DNA from: Sanghuangporus weigelae
Lineage: Eukaryota; Basidiomycota; Agaricomycetes; Hymenochaetales; Hymenochaetaceae
Length of the DNA: 64,000 nucleotides
Assembly (NCBI GenBank): GCA_033182465.1
Contig: CP137318.1
Span: 2,976,001 to 3,040,000 of the forward strand
Direction of reading: 5' to 3'
Shown here: in pieces, positions 47,901-60,000 of the stretch
Layout: each line of letters starts with the position of its first letter
How positions within the stretch are numbered: position 1 is the first letter of the stretch
The notes under the pieces: model-generated
What the model saw: the letters and a program-made list of their open reading frames with translations, nothing else
The model's database searches: none
What the model was told of the DNA's origin: nothing
Position numbers and translations under genes: made by a program

Positions 47901-50055
47901 CGCCTAACGTTGTCGGTAATGTTGGCTTATAAGTCTTCACCGCATCACGTATCTGGTCCAACGCAGCCGCCATGTTGTGGAAGTAGGCGAAGAAATAAGA
48001 ATCGTAGGAATTTACGATCTCCTTGTCTTCCTGATCAAGCACTTTCACCTCAATCGTCTCGCTGAAGTCCATAGCTGTTGATCTGTCAACATCAACGATA
48101 ACCGAATAAGGAATCGCAATCTGAAATGATGTATCAGTTTACATTTCAGTAATATGACTTGTCTGGTTGTTACGCACCTGGACGCTTTCTCCTACGTTTT
48201 GCGCCTTGAAGATGACTTTGCGAACAGCCTTCACCCATTCTTCTCGACTGGGTATTGAATCAGCCATAATGTTGACCACTTTCTGATTCGTTCGTATGCG
48301 AAAGCCTTTCTCTTGGACGGGCTCGCATGAGATAGCATAACGTAAGTCGATTACGCCATGGGGAAAGTATGGATCCTAAATTAGCATCAGAGCCGTGCGC
48401 TCGGTGTAGAAAGCGGTCAAGAGTACTGACAGACGATGATTGATACCACGATAGAACGTCGTTCTTTAGGACGAACCAATGCTTAACCCATCTCTTCGTT
48501 CGCTGTGTCTTTTTATTCAGTGATCCTGATTTCAAAACTTGATCTTCACGTGCAGGTAGATGGGCAAAGAAGCACAGATGGGAATTGGTCAGATACATGT
48601 AACCCTGCAGAACTGCACAAAAGTCAGTTTCGCCCTGAAAGTTCTAAAATTGACTTACGGACTGAACGAAGCAACCAGCAAGGAAGTTCTGCGAAACAAC
48701 GCGTAAACTTAAGCTTCCGAATAAAGGACAACCGATTTTATACCTGCAACGACTTCTCTGATTTCGTTCAGTCCGAAAACATCCTTGAGCTTTTCAGCTA
48801 ACATCGTCCGGCGCTTAACTCGCACTGTTGCCAGACTTGAGCTTCGCATCATCTGTCCGCGGCGCAATTGCGAGAAACGGTCCATCTTTTGTGAGGGCGA
48901 AGCAGGAGGCGTTGAAGTTTGGTCATTCCGGAGAGGCATCTCTGTAGGACTGCCTGTCATTCGAGATTCTATAGGTGTCGCTTCGAAATCATCGTCTTCA
49001 TCAGACATGTTCCCGTCTTCCTCATCGCTCGACGGCACCGGAGAAAAGTAGCCTACATCCTTGCCTTTCCCTTTGACCGTCCCTGCTGTCATCGGTGAAT
49101 CATGTTTTCGCGAACGAGCAATTGGTCTATAGATCGTGTGTATAGACGATGCGAGTGGTGGGTCTGGAAACGGATGAGATAGCTTCAGAGGAGACTATCA
49201 CATAGTACGTACTTGCTTGATCCTCTTCGCTACTGTCCGAATTGACAGAAACAGGAGGAATCGCATCGTCGTCGTTATCAGGCTCGTCTGTCCAAGGTAT
49301 GGCCTGGATGGCCTGAATAAGTGCCTGTGTTCCAGCACGTATCTAGCAAAACACGATTAAGATGCGTGAAACACGCAAGACGGGGATAATGAAACAAACC
49401 GAGCCGAGTCCCTTGAGCGCTTCCAGCGAGGGTCGCTTTGGCGGTGTTCGAGGTGGCGAGGGTGAGCGAGAACGGATGAAAGGGCTGTCGTCCGCACCAT
49501 TGGCCTCCTGCCGCACACTGGACGTCGAGCGCGAAAGGGAAGATCTTGGAGGACTACCAGGCGCTCGATCTGATAAACCAATATAATCAAGTTAGCACGT
49601 TACAGCTTCTGACTAGATGCGTACGCAGCATCATCTTCGACAACATCGAAGAAATATATCGACCGGAAGAATCATCACATACCTGTACTTTCTCCTGATG
49701 TTTCTCGCACCTTCCCTTTCCCCTTTCTACTGAGGCTAAGAAAGCGGTGCGGTGCCGCACTAGGCAGGCTCACAGAAAGTTTACTATCGCTCTGTTGCTG
49801 CTGTTGCTGTTGTTGTTGTATATAATTATCTCGCTTCGGACCAGAGCTAGTTCCAAGTACGGTGCTTCCAAGCTTTGCAGCGGTCTGCTCGACACGCTTC
49901 ATCACCGCTTTAGTCCTCGGAACGCCAGGAATAGACGTCCTCGAAGAGTTGAGCCCGTCGATGGTCTGTTCGAGACCAAGCGATCGCGCGGACGTATCAA
50001 CGCTTGTTCCCCTTGTTGGGTTTTGAAGAGGAGGATCTGGTGCTTCCTGCGACAT
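44930..50055 (-). CDS. ATG26: Sterol 3-beta-glucosyltransferase (ATG26/UGT51), GRAM-PH-GT1
   Basis: This enzyme adds glucose from UDP-glucose to the 3-hydroxyl of ergosterol and related sterols at membranes. Domains in order: a variable N terminus ([16 protein letters not shown]) with nine Gln, a first GRAM half ([15 protein letters not shown]), and a PH domain ([20 protein letters not shown]). A Ser-rich linker, a second GRAM half ([16 protein letters not shown]) and the catalytic GT1 region ([19 protein letters not shown]) complete it. The UDP-binding motif is [19 protein letters not shown]. The C-terminal extension of about 120 residues is Ser-rich and ends KSNSRI. The ATG at 50055 is the first in frame. 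About 1,500 residues and at least ten introns. The phosphoinositide-binding GRAM and PH modules are known to guide pexophagy in Komagataella but not in all fungi. Confidence 0.92.
49792..49818 (-). repeat. Poly-glutamine tract (CAA/CAG, nine codons)
   Basis: Nine consecutive Gln codons, a mixture of CAA and CAG, in the N-terminal region of the sterol glucosyltransferase. The mixed codons make slippage less likely than in a pure triplet run. Confidence 0.8.
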
Positions 50056-50446
50056 GATAATAAGAGGAGACGGACGCGCAAGGTAAGCAATACGGAAGGG
50101 AGGCGGGAGTGAGCCTGGCAGTGCGAGCGCACCCAAGGAGGATATTCATTATGTCAGCACTCTGATGCAATCAGCGCTTTGTTTTGTTTTAACTTGTATG
50201 CTATATCAATGTCATTTGCCGCCTTATACGAGATTTCAGTAAGATAATACGTTATATTCCATCAAATAACACTTCCGTCCAGTGTCTACATAATTATCAT
50301 ATTTGAATATGAGGAGGTCCCAGTCCTCTTCATCTTTCGTCAAAACAAATTTATATGGTCCGTTTGAGAAAAGGTATCGCTTGTAATAAGGCGGAGTGAA
50401 TCTATGATATATCATATCCGATTGCACAGCGGAGGTCTTGACGACC
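50056..50446. other. Intergenic: SUR7/PalI-type gene 3' flank and sterol glucosyltransferase promoter
   Basis: 391 bases between two minus-strand genes, AT-rich at 50170-50300. No coding sequence was recognised; an open minus-strand frame at 50236-50505 overlaps the 3' end of the upstream gene and is probably chance. Confidence 0.4.
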
Positions 50447-51630
50447 TCATCCCCGGTATGTGCAGCAGCTGACGAATAAGCAACACAATAAGCTTCGGAT
50501 ACCACAGCAAGAAGTCGACTCGCACCTGATAAGGTAGGGAATTATAGATAAAAACAAGCAGACGAAGCTTGCCCAGAATAGCCACAATGACGACCCGCCA
50601 TCCACGGTTATTCCGAGTGGAGTCGTCTCGCCAGATGCGGAGTTCGTAAGCTATCATGAAATCATAACGTGTGAGTGTAAACATGTGCCGTTTTCCCAAC
50701 GAAGCTCCACGAACTATTGCGTTATTAATGCTCTTTGTCTTGTTGACAAGGACCGTCCAAATAACTACACCAATGAAGAGCAGGCCAGTGCCAAAGATCG
50801 CGAACAGAGTCGAAAGCGAATAGGTCCAAGTACGCTTAGGAATGCCACTGAGAAACCAATCATGAATGTCAGAAAAGAAAGGTCGTTAGAGATAACCTAC
50901 GTAAACATGGCCAGCCCCGCAAAGATGCTACCCAATAGTAGGAGATAATACGCTGCCTTCGAGAACTCGCCCAGATAGTGCGAGTTGGTGAAGGTGAAGG
51001 TATCGGGGACGAACGCTCTAGTCAGACTCGGAAATCTAGTAGGCATATCGGCTAGTACGGCATCATAAGGCTGTAATTGGTGACCGGCTGTAGTGTTCGA
51101 GCAAACGCCTTCCCCGCCTTCAATATATGCACAGTACGAGTAGAGTCCGAACTTGTACATCTGGCGAAGTCCTGCACCTTGTGCAAGTGGCACCGTAGCG
51201 TTGGTAGAGCTATTGGCATACAAGCCGTCGACAGGATCGCCAGTTGCGCTCGCGAGGGCATCCCTAGAGGTAATTTATTAGCTGATATGGAATGCGATTC
51301 ATCTCGTTTGCGTACCCATAACGAGACATGTTCACATTGATCTGCAATCACTTCGTCAACAACCTCGTCGGCCCAACGATTTGGAGGAAATTTGCTGACC
51401 ATGGACAAGCCTCTCGGTACGCTTGACGTATTAATTTGACCAACCTAAGTATAGACCTTTAGATTACGGACCACAGTAGGATATGAATGCTTACATGGGC
51501 GAAGATAATCAGCAAGAGTGCAACGAAGCTTTGAGAAGGGTAAATGTTGTCAGTAGATGGGCGAGAATAACGGAAACACGTACGAGAGGAAAGTTGCTGC
51601 CCCAATACATAATTCGCCTCGCAGACGCAT
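50447..51630 (-). CDS. SUR7/PalI family four-helix plasma membrane protein
   Basis: This is a claudin-like fungal plasma membrane protein. In yeast, Sur7 marks eisosomes and PalI/Rim9 takes part in ambient pH sensing. Starting at MRLRGELCIGAATFLS (51630), splicing gives a first helix continuing FVALLLIIFAH and then GQINTSSVPRG. The extracellular loop has LYSYCAYIEGGEGVC with the paired Cys of the family. Three more helices follow: AYYLLLLGSIFAGLAMF, STLFAIFGTGLLFIGVVIWTV, and LWLFWASFVCLFLSIIPYLI. Two introns read by eye join INNAI to TTPLGITVDGG and then the last helix to SCCTYRG, a C-terminal phrase I recall from this family. Upstream in-frame sequence exists but fits poorly. Six or so introns. 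Sur7 and PalI branches cannot be separated here. Confidence 0.8.
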
Positions 51631-52139
51631 AATGGGAAAGGGATGAGAGGTGAAGGGAGACAAGGATGCTAGATATCAGAAGGCGAAACGTCGACCTCGT
51701 GAGCCGCGATGTGCTGCGGCTGCCTCGTGTTCGCTGGACTTGATTTTTGTCCAGGTCAATGAACGACCAGTCAGTGCCTCGGCCATCTTGGGGCGACAAC
51801 TTGATTATTTTTATTATTCATTGCTTGCACGTGGTCGCTACTTGTCACAAATATGTCACATAATAACACCTCTCAGACCCCAGACACTGTGCCGAGGAGC
51901 ACAGCCGCGCCCTACGGTCGCCGGCCTGGTCTAAAATCAGCGCTCGGTAAGGCGAGCAAGACTCGCACACGCGGCGCTCGATTCCCTTGTGTCTCGTCTC
52001 GTCTCGTCTCTTCTCCCCACCACCAGCACATACCCTCCACTTGCCATCCATTCTCAGTTTCGTATCGCTCTCTTCTTCATTAACTTTGCTTCTTTTCATT
52101 TCTCTTTATTGCCACAAAAGTCTAAAATAATATCAACTC
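51631..52139. promoter_or_regulatory. Divergent promoter region, SUR7/PalI-type and GH72 genes
   Basis: 509 bases between the start codons of two divergently transcribed cell-surface genes. It holds a pyrimidine-rich tract ahead of the GH72 gene with a perfect (GTCTC)4 run. No gene is recognised inside it. Confidence 0.55.
51991..52010 (+). repeat. Tandem pentamer (GTCTC)4
   Basis: Four perfect copies of GTCTC lie in the pyrimidine-rich leader side of the GH72 promoter, about 130 bases before its ATG. It could be simple slippage or part of a pyrimidine-rich core promoter. Confidence 0.8.
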
Positions 52140-54225
52140 ATGAAGCTGACCCCGTTTCTTCTGAGCCTTGGGCTCTTCGCATCCTCAGTGTTTGCTATCT
52201 CAAAAGTCTCTCGTGGGGGCCGCTATCTTTACACGGACGACGGTACTCGTTTCTATATCAAAGGAGTTGCGTACCAGGAACAAGGTAAGATACACCCTCT
52301 TAAGCTTCACACCACGATTTTCATGGCGAGCTAAACGTTCGCACCTTCCACATAGGTGTCGTAAACACCGACCCCAATGCTCCCTTCTCGGAGCCAAGTA
52401 CCTTCTTTGACCCTCTAGCGACCAGCGATGCATGCGCGCGTGACCTGCCTTTCTTGCAGCAGCTTGGGGTGAACACAATTCGTGTTTACAGCGTGAATTC
52501 ATCTTTGAATCATGATGACTGCATGAACGCGCTGAGCAACGCCGGTATTTATACAATGTATGCTCTTCCTCTTGTTTTTATCTTATTTTGAAAAGTAATT
52601 CGCGTGGCGTCTATATAGTATCGACCTGTCTCTTCCTCTCAATGGTTCCATTGACCGTTCTGCGCCTGCTTGGACGACGAGTCTGCTGGACCTTTACATT
52701 AATACTATCGATACGTTTGCAAAATATGATAATGTTTTGGCATAGTGAGTTTTGCCCATTTTTTACGTCTCTGCTCTTATGTGACATCATACGCCTTCTC
52801 TTAGCAATGTCGGAAACGAGGTCGTGACTTCTGCCAATGAAACTGCGACGCTCCCGTTCATCAAAGCTGCTGCGCGTGACGTCAAGGCATATCTGTAAGT
52901 CCTCTTCGCGTGTATAGCATTTCAGTACGACGTATTGAATGTGTTACAGCCGGTCGAGGAACCTCAACATTCTGGTAGGCTATGCTGCAATCGATGCCGA
53001 CCGTTCTTGGCTCGACCCGCTCGCCAACTACCTCTCTTGCGACTCGGATGAGGAATCATTGGATATTTTTGGATTGAACAACTAGTAAGCCGATTGCCAA
53101 TATATGTGATTCCATTCTTGCTGACTCGAAATTGAAGCGAATGGTGCGGTGATGACAACTTCGCCTCCGCATATACCGATATCATGGGTCATTTTGCTGG
53201 GTACAATATTCCGGCATATTTCAGCGAATTTGGCTGCGTCACCTCGCCTCCTCGTTTGTGGACCGAAGTCCAGGCACTCTTCTCGACTCAGATGTCCCCG
53301 GTTTGGTCTGGAGGTACTTCGTTTCTCATGCAGTGATCACCAAATATTTACGAAGTGTCATATCTTTTCAGGTATAGCATTCTCGTACTTCCCCGCAGAA
53401 TCCGAACAGGGCCAATTTGGTATGGTCACTATTGATGGAAACACGGTGACGACAAGCGATGATTTCACCCGACTTGCGACTCAGTATGGCAATGCTACTG
53501 GACCCAATACACCTTCACAGAGTGACGCGGGTTCTACTCAATTCCCGGCATGCCCGCAACAAAACTCGACATTCTTTGCTTCTACCACGCTCCCTCCCAC
53601 TCCGAACGACACTGCATGTGACTGTGTCGTCAACTCGCTGAGCTGCCAATTTACGCCGCAGACGGATAATACCTCTATCATCGTCGGTACTTTGCTCGAC
53701 ACGGTAGGTTCACTTTATGATGTCAATGGCTATTAATTCTTATCTATCCTTTTTGCTTTACAGGCCTGCGGTCTTCTTGGTCAGAATGGCGGCAACTGTA
53801 ACGACATTTCAGGTAGTGGGTCTTCCGGTAGCTACGGCCGAATGGCATTCTGCGACCCGGGATCCAAGCTGTCATTTGTAATGACACAGTTCTACGAAGC
53901 TACGAACCGAAACTCCGCCTCATGTGACTTCGCCGGGAATGCGACAGTAAATAGCAATGCTCCGAGTAGCGTAGATGCGGAAAACAGTGCGGTTAGCACT
54001 TGCCTCGCTAACACGGCGGCCACTTTCACTCCCACTGCTCCATCCGCTTCTGGTGGTTCGTCCGGTGGTGGCTCAAGTGGAGGGGGATCGAGCTCGACAG
54101 GTACTTCTGAGAGCAACGGAGCTCTGAATCAGGTCGCTTTCTTAGCAGATTTGAAAGGCGGTGTATTTGGTACAGGATTGCTGTTGACTATCATGGTTGC
54201 GACTGGCTTTTGGACTTTAGCCTAG
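52140..54225 (+). CDS. GPI-anchored 1,3-beta-glucanosyltransferase GH72 (Gas1/Gel type) with X8/CBM43
   Basis: This cell-wall enzyme splits and rejoins beta-1,3-glucan chains outside the plasma membrane. It has a signal peptide (MKLTPFLLSLGLFASSVFA), then SRGGRYLYTDDGTRFYIKGV, the GH72 opening. The two catalytic glutamates fit AYNVGNEVV (acid/base) and YFSEFGC (nucleophile); the first is completed across an intron. Next is the linker CDCVVNSLSC, beginning the X8/CBM43 Cys-rich domain, which continues CGLLGQNGGNC to CDFAGNATVNS. A Gly/Ser stretch (SGGSSGGGSSGGG) leads to a hydrophobic tail (FGTGLLLTIMVATGFWTLA), as for a GPI signal. About 540 residues; at least eight introns. Its upstream neighbour, a SUR7/PalI protein, is divergent. 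Confidence 0.94.
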
Positions 54226-54540
54226 CTCCAGAGAATGACTGAACAAGAGACCGTTCACTCTTTATTTTTTACAGTTCATGGTAATGGAACGATCGATACC
54301 TGGTTTCTTGCTTCTATTTCTCTGGATCTAATGGACGTACTATAATTAGGCGCTGCTTTGTTTTTGATAATGGACGATTCTCCAATTAATGCTAGGCACT
54401 CATTTTGTTTTGACCAACATATGCCGTGTATGTATTTATGCTCCCACGGATAGTGTGGGAAACTGGTAAAAATTGCGTGTCACTCTCTGTCTCACCCTGT
54501 CACCACCGCACCGTCTTCGACTTAGCATAGGCAACCAACC
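54226..54540. other. Intergenic: GH72 3' flank and RRM gene promoter
   Basis: 315 bases, T-rich at 54250-54420, then a CA/CT-rich leader (CACCCTGTCACCACCGCACC) immediately before the ATG at 54541. No gene or repeat recognised. Confidence 0.4.
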
Positions 54541-56383
54541 ATGGCTTCTCCTGGTGGTGCTGGTCTATCCCTGCCGCCTCAAGACAAGTGGCCATCTCCA
54601 GATGTCGCTGGGGCTCCTCTCAGTGACCCGGACATCCGTGAACCTTCAAACGGTGCTCATCTTGACGACGACGGCCGCTCTGCCCCTCCTTTGGATTCCG
54701 CAGGAGACTATCGTCCTGACGCCCCACCTGCCGGCAGTCACAAACCCTACAGAGAAAAACAAGTTAAGGTGCTTAGCTCTCCTGGTTTCTCTCTTTCTTC
54801 GTATCAGTCGGCGATCTTCTTCGAACGACGGGTCCTGGAGGATTGTTATACTTCATCGCCATCCTTCGCTTAGCACTTGATGTCTTCCTGACTTTGATTC
54901 ATGACGTTAACATCCTGTCCTGCAGCCCAACAAAGTGTACATTGGCGGATTACCGGAGCATACTACTCATGAAGATCTCCGTACCTGCTTCGGTGAAATA
55001 GGCAAAATTATCAACACTGAACTCAAGTTAGTGCCATCAGTCTTTTCCAGCATGTCTCTGACGTAACTTCGGCTAATGTTCGTACAGGCTTGGCTATGGC
55101 TTTGTAGTAAGTATTGTATCGTAAGACTATCTATTTGGTGTTTCATTTTTGTTGTAGGAATTTGACACCCAAGAAGCTGCTGAAGAAAGCGTTGCTAAAT
55201 ATGACGGCGGCACTTTCATGGGTAAACAGATCAGAGTTGAAATGTCCCATGGAGGTGGTCGAACGGCAAAGTTCCATGGAGATCCTGGAGCTTGCTTCAA
55301 GTGCGGCCAAAGTGGGCATTGGGCGAGGTTTGTGCAATGAATTCCCAAAAAGTAAAGCTAGTATTGATCCCGTCTACTCAGAGAGTGTCCAAACCATTCC
55401 ATTCACGGGTAAATGCTTTACTCGGCTTGGGCTACCCAAGACTAATGTTTTTTAAAGTGCTGGACCGCGTAGGCCAGGACACTATGCTGATCCTCGCGAT
55501 TATCCTCCTCCCCCAAGGGATTATTCGTACCGTGATGATTATGGGCGCTATCCTCCTGGCAGAGACTCTCGCTATGATTATCCGCCTCCTCCGTCTCGCG
55601 ATTACAGAAGGCCTTTGACGCCTCCTAGGGACTATCGTGACTATCCTCCTGTGACTCGTCCTCCAAGGGACTATGATGATTATCGGATGAGACCACCCCC
55701 TGGTCCTCCTAGGCCTTACTATCCTAATGATCCTCCATATTCTCGTTATGACGCGCCTCCTCGGGACATTGACAGAAATCTGGATAGAAGGGGACCCCCT
55801 CCACCTCCCGGTGATAGGTATCCTCCTTACTCGGGTGCTGCTCGTCCGCGTACTCCCCCTGGTCCGCCGCCGTTGCGTGCTCGCGATGATTATGAAAAAA
55901 TCCCGCCAAGGTATGTTTGAAGAATTTGGGTATATTACTTCTCATTTAAGGTCGAAATTGTCAAGGGACTACCCGGCGAGCGACTATCGTAGCCGACCAA
56001 CAACTCCTCCAATGGCCTCACGTTATGGTGAATATCCGCCACGGACTGGCGGAAGTGATGCATCAGCGCCTCGATATCGGTATGTTTTCTCAGAACATGT
56101 ATGCATTAGTCTCATATTTCTCTGCAGACGTCGTTCTCAGAGCCCTCCGCCAAGATCTGGTGGCTCCAACTATCGTCCTGCGCCTTATGCTAGTGATCAC
56201 GGTTCCGATGCTGCTGGCTATCCTACGCCTGGTGTTCCTTTCAGCGCTTCAGTTGGCTATACTGGGAATGGCTATTCCGCTGGCCCAAACACTGCTCCGC
56301 CTCGTAACGGCGGAAGTGCAAGAGATAGGGAATTTTCATCGCGCAGTGACGCTGAGCCTACCCCGTATTCAAGGCGTGTCTAA
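54541..56383 (+). CDS. RNA-binding protein: RRM plus CCHC zinc knuckle plus Pro/Tyr/Asp-rich tail (Rsz/SRSF7-like)
   Basis: This is a probable splicing or mRNA-handling protein. After an acidic, Pro-rich leader (MASPGGAGLSLPPQDKW) comes an RRM: RNP2 is VYIGGLPEHTT and RNP1-like is GYGFVEFD. The zinc knuckle is CFKCGQSGHWARECP. The fourth Cys is supplied only if a 27-nt exon (55382-55408) is spliced in between GAG|GTTTGTG and TTTAAAG, which keeps frame and continues NHSIHGAGPRRPGH. The tail is repetitive: DYPPPPRDYSYRDDY, PPRDYRDYPPVTRPP, and later RRRSQSPPPRSG. It ends EPTPYSRRV. Low-complexity Tyr/Pro/Arg tails of this kind are known to favour condensates. Nine or so introns. Confidence 0.87.
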
Positions 56384-57048
56384 GTTGCTTAAAGGGCGGG
56401 ACCGTCTTGACTCTGAGGATTGCTTACAACCTTACGTGTGGTTCTAGATCGTTCCCGCCATACAGTCTGCTTCTTCCTTCTAGACATTCGGTTACATCCC
56501 TTGCTTGATTATTACAAAAAGATCGCCCTTCTTGTTTGCCGAAACACTCTTGTCTTCTTGCGGTACATGGCAGTTACTATGCTCCAAAGGTTTTTGTCTT
56601 GACCCTAGTAAACGAGTACATAGTCACGATTTGCATCATCGTTTTCTCCTGGATTCCGGTCTCTTGACCAGAGTTAGCTGACCCGATAACCGCTTGTAAG
56701 CCATGTCTGAGGTGTTTTGTCTGTGTAAAAGGTTTCTGTTTTCAAGAGGTAGGGCTGGAGACATGCTGCTATACTACGCAAAAGGCACCATTGGTTGGAG
56801 CCGCTGGCAGTCTGAGGCTCGCAAATGTCTAGTTATTGTCGTCTTCAGATACTCAAGCGGAGTCTTAATCTTGTCTCTCCGGCTGCCGTGTCAACGATAA
56901 AAATTGCATGCCAACTCGAAGCATCGGATCTTGTCTATATCTAATCGTAACATGTACTTGCGTGTTGATAAAAACAAATACAGTTTTGCACAAGAAAGAA
57001 AAGATGGATATCTCCCAATGTCCGTCATTGAGTACGACGAGAAGCACA
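56384..57048. other. Convergent 3' flanks of the RRM gene and the ABC transporter
   Basis: 665 bases between two stop codons on opposite strands. No gene is recognised; open frames here are short and without character. No hairpin or repeat worth calling. Confidence 0.45.
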
Positions 57049-60000
57049 CTACTGTTTCGCAGCCGCCATAGCGTATAATGCCTCTCTATCTCCACTCTGG
57101 TCGACAAGCGACTTCAGGAAACCTCCCTCTTTCTTTAAGAGATTTGCAGGTGTATCAAACTCGACCAGTTTTCCGGCATCTAGAACCATCTGAGTGACAA
57201 AACAATCAGCACTAGTCCATGTGATGAATCTGATGGCGCACAATCTTATCCGAGTCCATGATGGTTTGCAATCGGTGAGCAACCGTAATGAGAGTAACGT
57301 CCTTTCCAAGAACATTGCGCAGAGAGTTCTGAATGATGGAGTCTGTGGCGAAATCAATCGCAGAAGTTGCTAACAAATTTCCATTCAAAACCGAGGACAG
57401 TTGCGCTGAGCGAATGCACGCGAACCTTCGTCAAGTATAAGCAACTTGCTTCCCCGAACAATTGCCCTTGCAAGTGCGAGGATCTGCCTCTGCCCAACGG
57501 ATAGATTCGATCCGCCAGCGGCGATTTGAGTATCGAGAGTTAGTTTCCCCTCATCGTCGTCGCTTTGTACGGAGAAAAGACCCGCAGAGCGCAAAGCATT
57601 ATATAAAGTAGCGTCATCATTTTCGTCAAAGGGATCTAAGTTGTGACGTAGACTGCCACTCAGCAACTCGGGCTAAGCATGTGCAAGCAATGAGAAAAAG
57701 CTTATACAAGTCTGAAACAGATGCACATACCACTTGTGGGATGATCGTGATATTACGTCTTAGTATGTCAAGATTTACATCCTTTGTTGCAAGACCATCG
57801 TAATATACGGTGCCTTCCGTAATGATGCACCTCAATAATGAGAGCGTAAGTGAGCTCTGAGAGACGAAATTTAGTGATCCGATGTGAAACAGAGAAAGTT
57901 AGAGTTCTACCTTGCCACTGCCTGTACGTCCGACTAAAAGGGCTTTTTAATGGGTTTCATTTCATTTCAAATAAGATCAGAGTTCCTACCAACGCCAACA
58001 CGCTCTCCGGCCTTTATGTTAAAACAAAGGTCATGAAGAACCTCAGGTCCATCAGCAGAATATCGAGCTGACAGCTTCTCAACGCTGATTGCACCGTTCG
58101 ACGGCCAATAAGCAGGAGGTACGCCTTGGTCGGTCGGTTTTGGTTCTTGTTCGATGTCGATATATCCTTGTATTCTCTCAAGACTACCAAGAACTGTTCG
58201 AACTCGAACCAGTGTCCCATTGTTGATTCAAGAACTCACCTGTTTCCTGAGTGGCAAAGTTAGAAGTCGAAATAAGGTACATTATTGCTTTAAACTCACC
58301 AGAGACTTCAAATTGGTTGAGGATCCTGACCCACCAAAGAATCATGGAGCTGAATGCAACTGAGAATACAGAGTATCAGACTGGAACCGCAAGTTTACAA
58401 TCCCGATGACATGCCTGCCATATTGAGCGAGAAACCGGTGTTGCTAGCCGAACCAATCTGATGGCCGTACACCAAATACCCAGCCAATCCAGCCGCAAAC
58501 ACGGCGCCAAGCGTATCGATACGGATACAAACCCATCTTCAAGCACAAATGTAAGCGACGTAATAACAGACAGAGAAGAGAAATCAAAATAACGAGCCTA
58601 TTAAGATTATAGAAGGTTCTGCCGGATCGCACATATCGGTCAATGCGCGACAGTGACTCAGTCTTGACCTTGTCCTGTGCGCCAAAGGCTCGTATGGAAA
58701 CAAGACCTGCAACGGCTGCACCGAAGTGGTTCAAAACGGGGGACTTGGCATTTGACATTTCACGTTTGACAGATAGTTGTGCCTTGATGTAGATTTGGCC
58801 TAGCCAACTTCCGAGAACACCAACAACTATTCCTGGTAGAATAAAGATGGGCGTCATATACACGACGGCCGCAAGTCGTATCAAGAGCATAATAGTGAGC
58901 TCTATTACCCAGCCCAAGTTCTGGGACACAGGTCCATCGACTAGCAAGTATCATCTGCAAAATTGTACCCAAAGACAAGCACCCTAAACTGACCTTGATT
59001 GATATCTTGAGTGCATCTCGCGATGATACGTCCCGAAGGCGTGGAATCGAGCCATCTGATTAATCACTGGTGTCAGTTGATATTCGATTCGGTATTGCCA
59101 ACAAGCTTACCGTAGTGTAGTGCCTATTGGAAGCGAGACGATCAACAAAGCCCAAGTCGTTTATAAATCCAGTACTTGCCTGTGATGGCTTCAATGAGGC
59201 GCCGATGGATAGTCCGAGAGGCTTTGATGCTTCCGAGTATCTGCAATACAATCAGACGAGAAAACAAAGATAATTTGATCCACGCACATAAACGATGTAT
59301 CCGACGAAGTACATAATGACTCCAAACATCAAGATACAAGAGAATACTGTCAAGTGACTGTTGAGTCTGTCAGAAATCATATTCCAACGCGCCAGAACTA
59401 AATGAAACATACTATGGAACGGAGACCTCTGATGGATCGTGCTTCTCGTATTGCGCAGCCCAGTATCCTAGATACCAAGTCTGGATGACGTTTGCAAGAT
59501 CTACAACAAACATCGAGGACAAGAAACAGAACCAGAAAAGAGGACCACCGAGATTAGAAAGATATAGCTTCACTGAGGGCACATGAGTCAGCCGATGAAG
59601 ACGAGGCAAATTACAGAATTACGAACCTGCTTTCCAGCTTACGTGCCCTTCTGCTATTTCTTCCGCGACCACAAGCTTGCCATCCGACTTTCTTGCCTCG
59701 CCCTTTGGACCATCTACTACCGAGGCTTCTTCTGCTTTCTTGATGGCTTCCTCAGACTTTTCAACCTCGGCTTGCATTTCCTTGTCAGATGCCATTGTCT
59801 CAGCAACAGTTCCTTGGCTGGCGATACGACCATCTGTTCCAAGGCACACCACGAAGGATGCGATGGGGCTGAGATTCGGCAGACAGATGAAATAGGTTAG
59901 TGTCGCAAGAGGAGTTGTTAATGTAAAGACATGCTTACCTGACCATTGCAACATTGTGTGTCTTCATGTCGTTATAATTGGGAGTGAGACTCGAGTAGAC

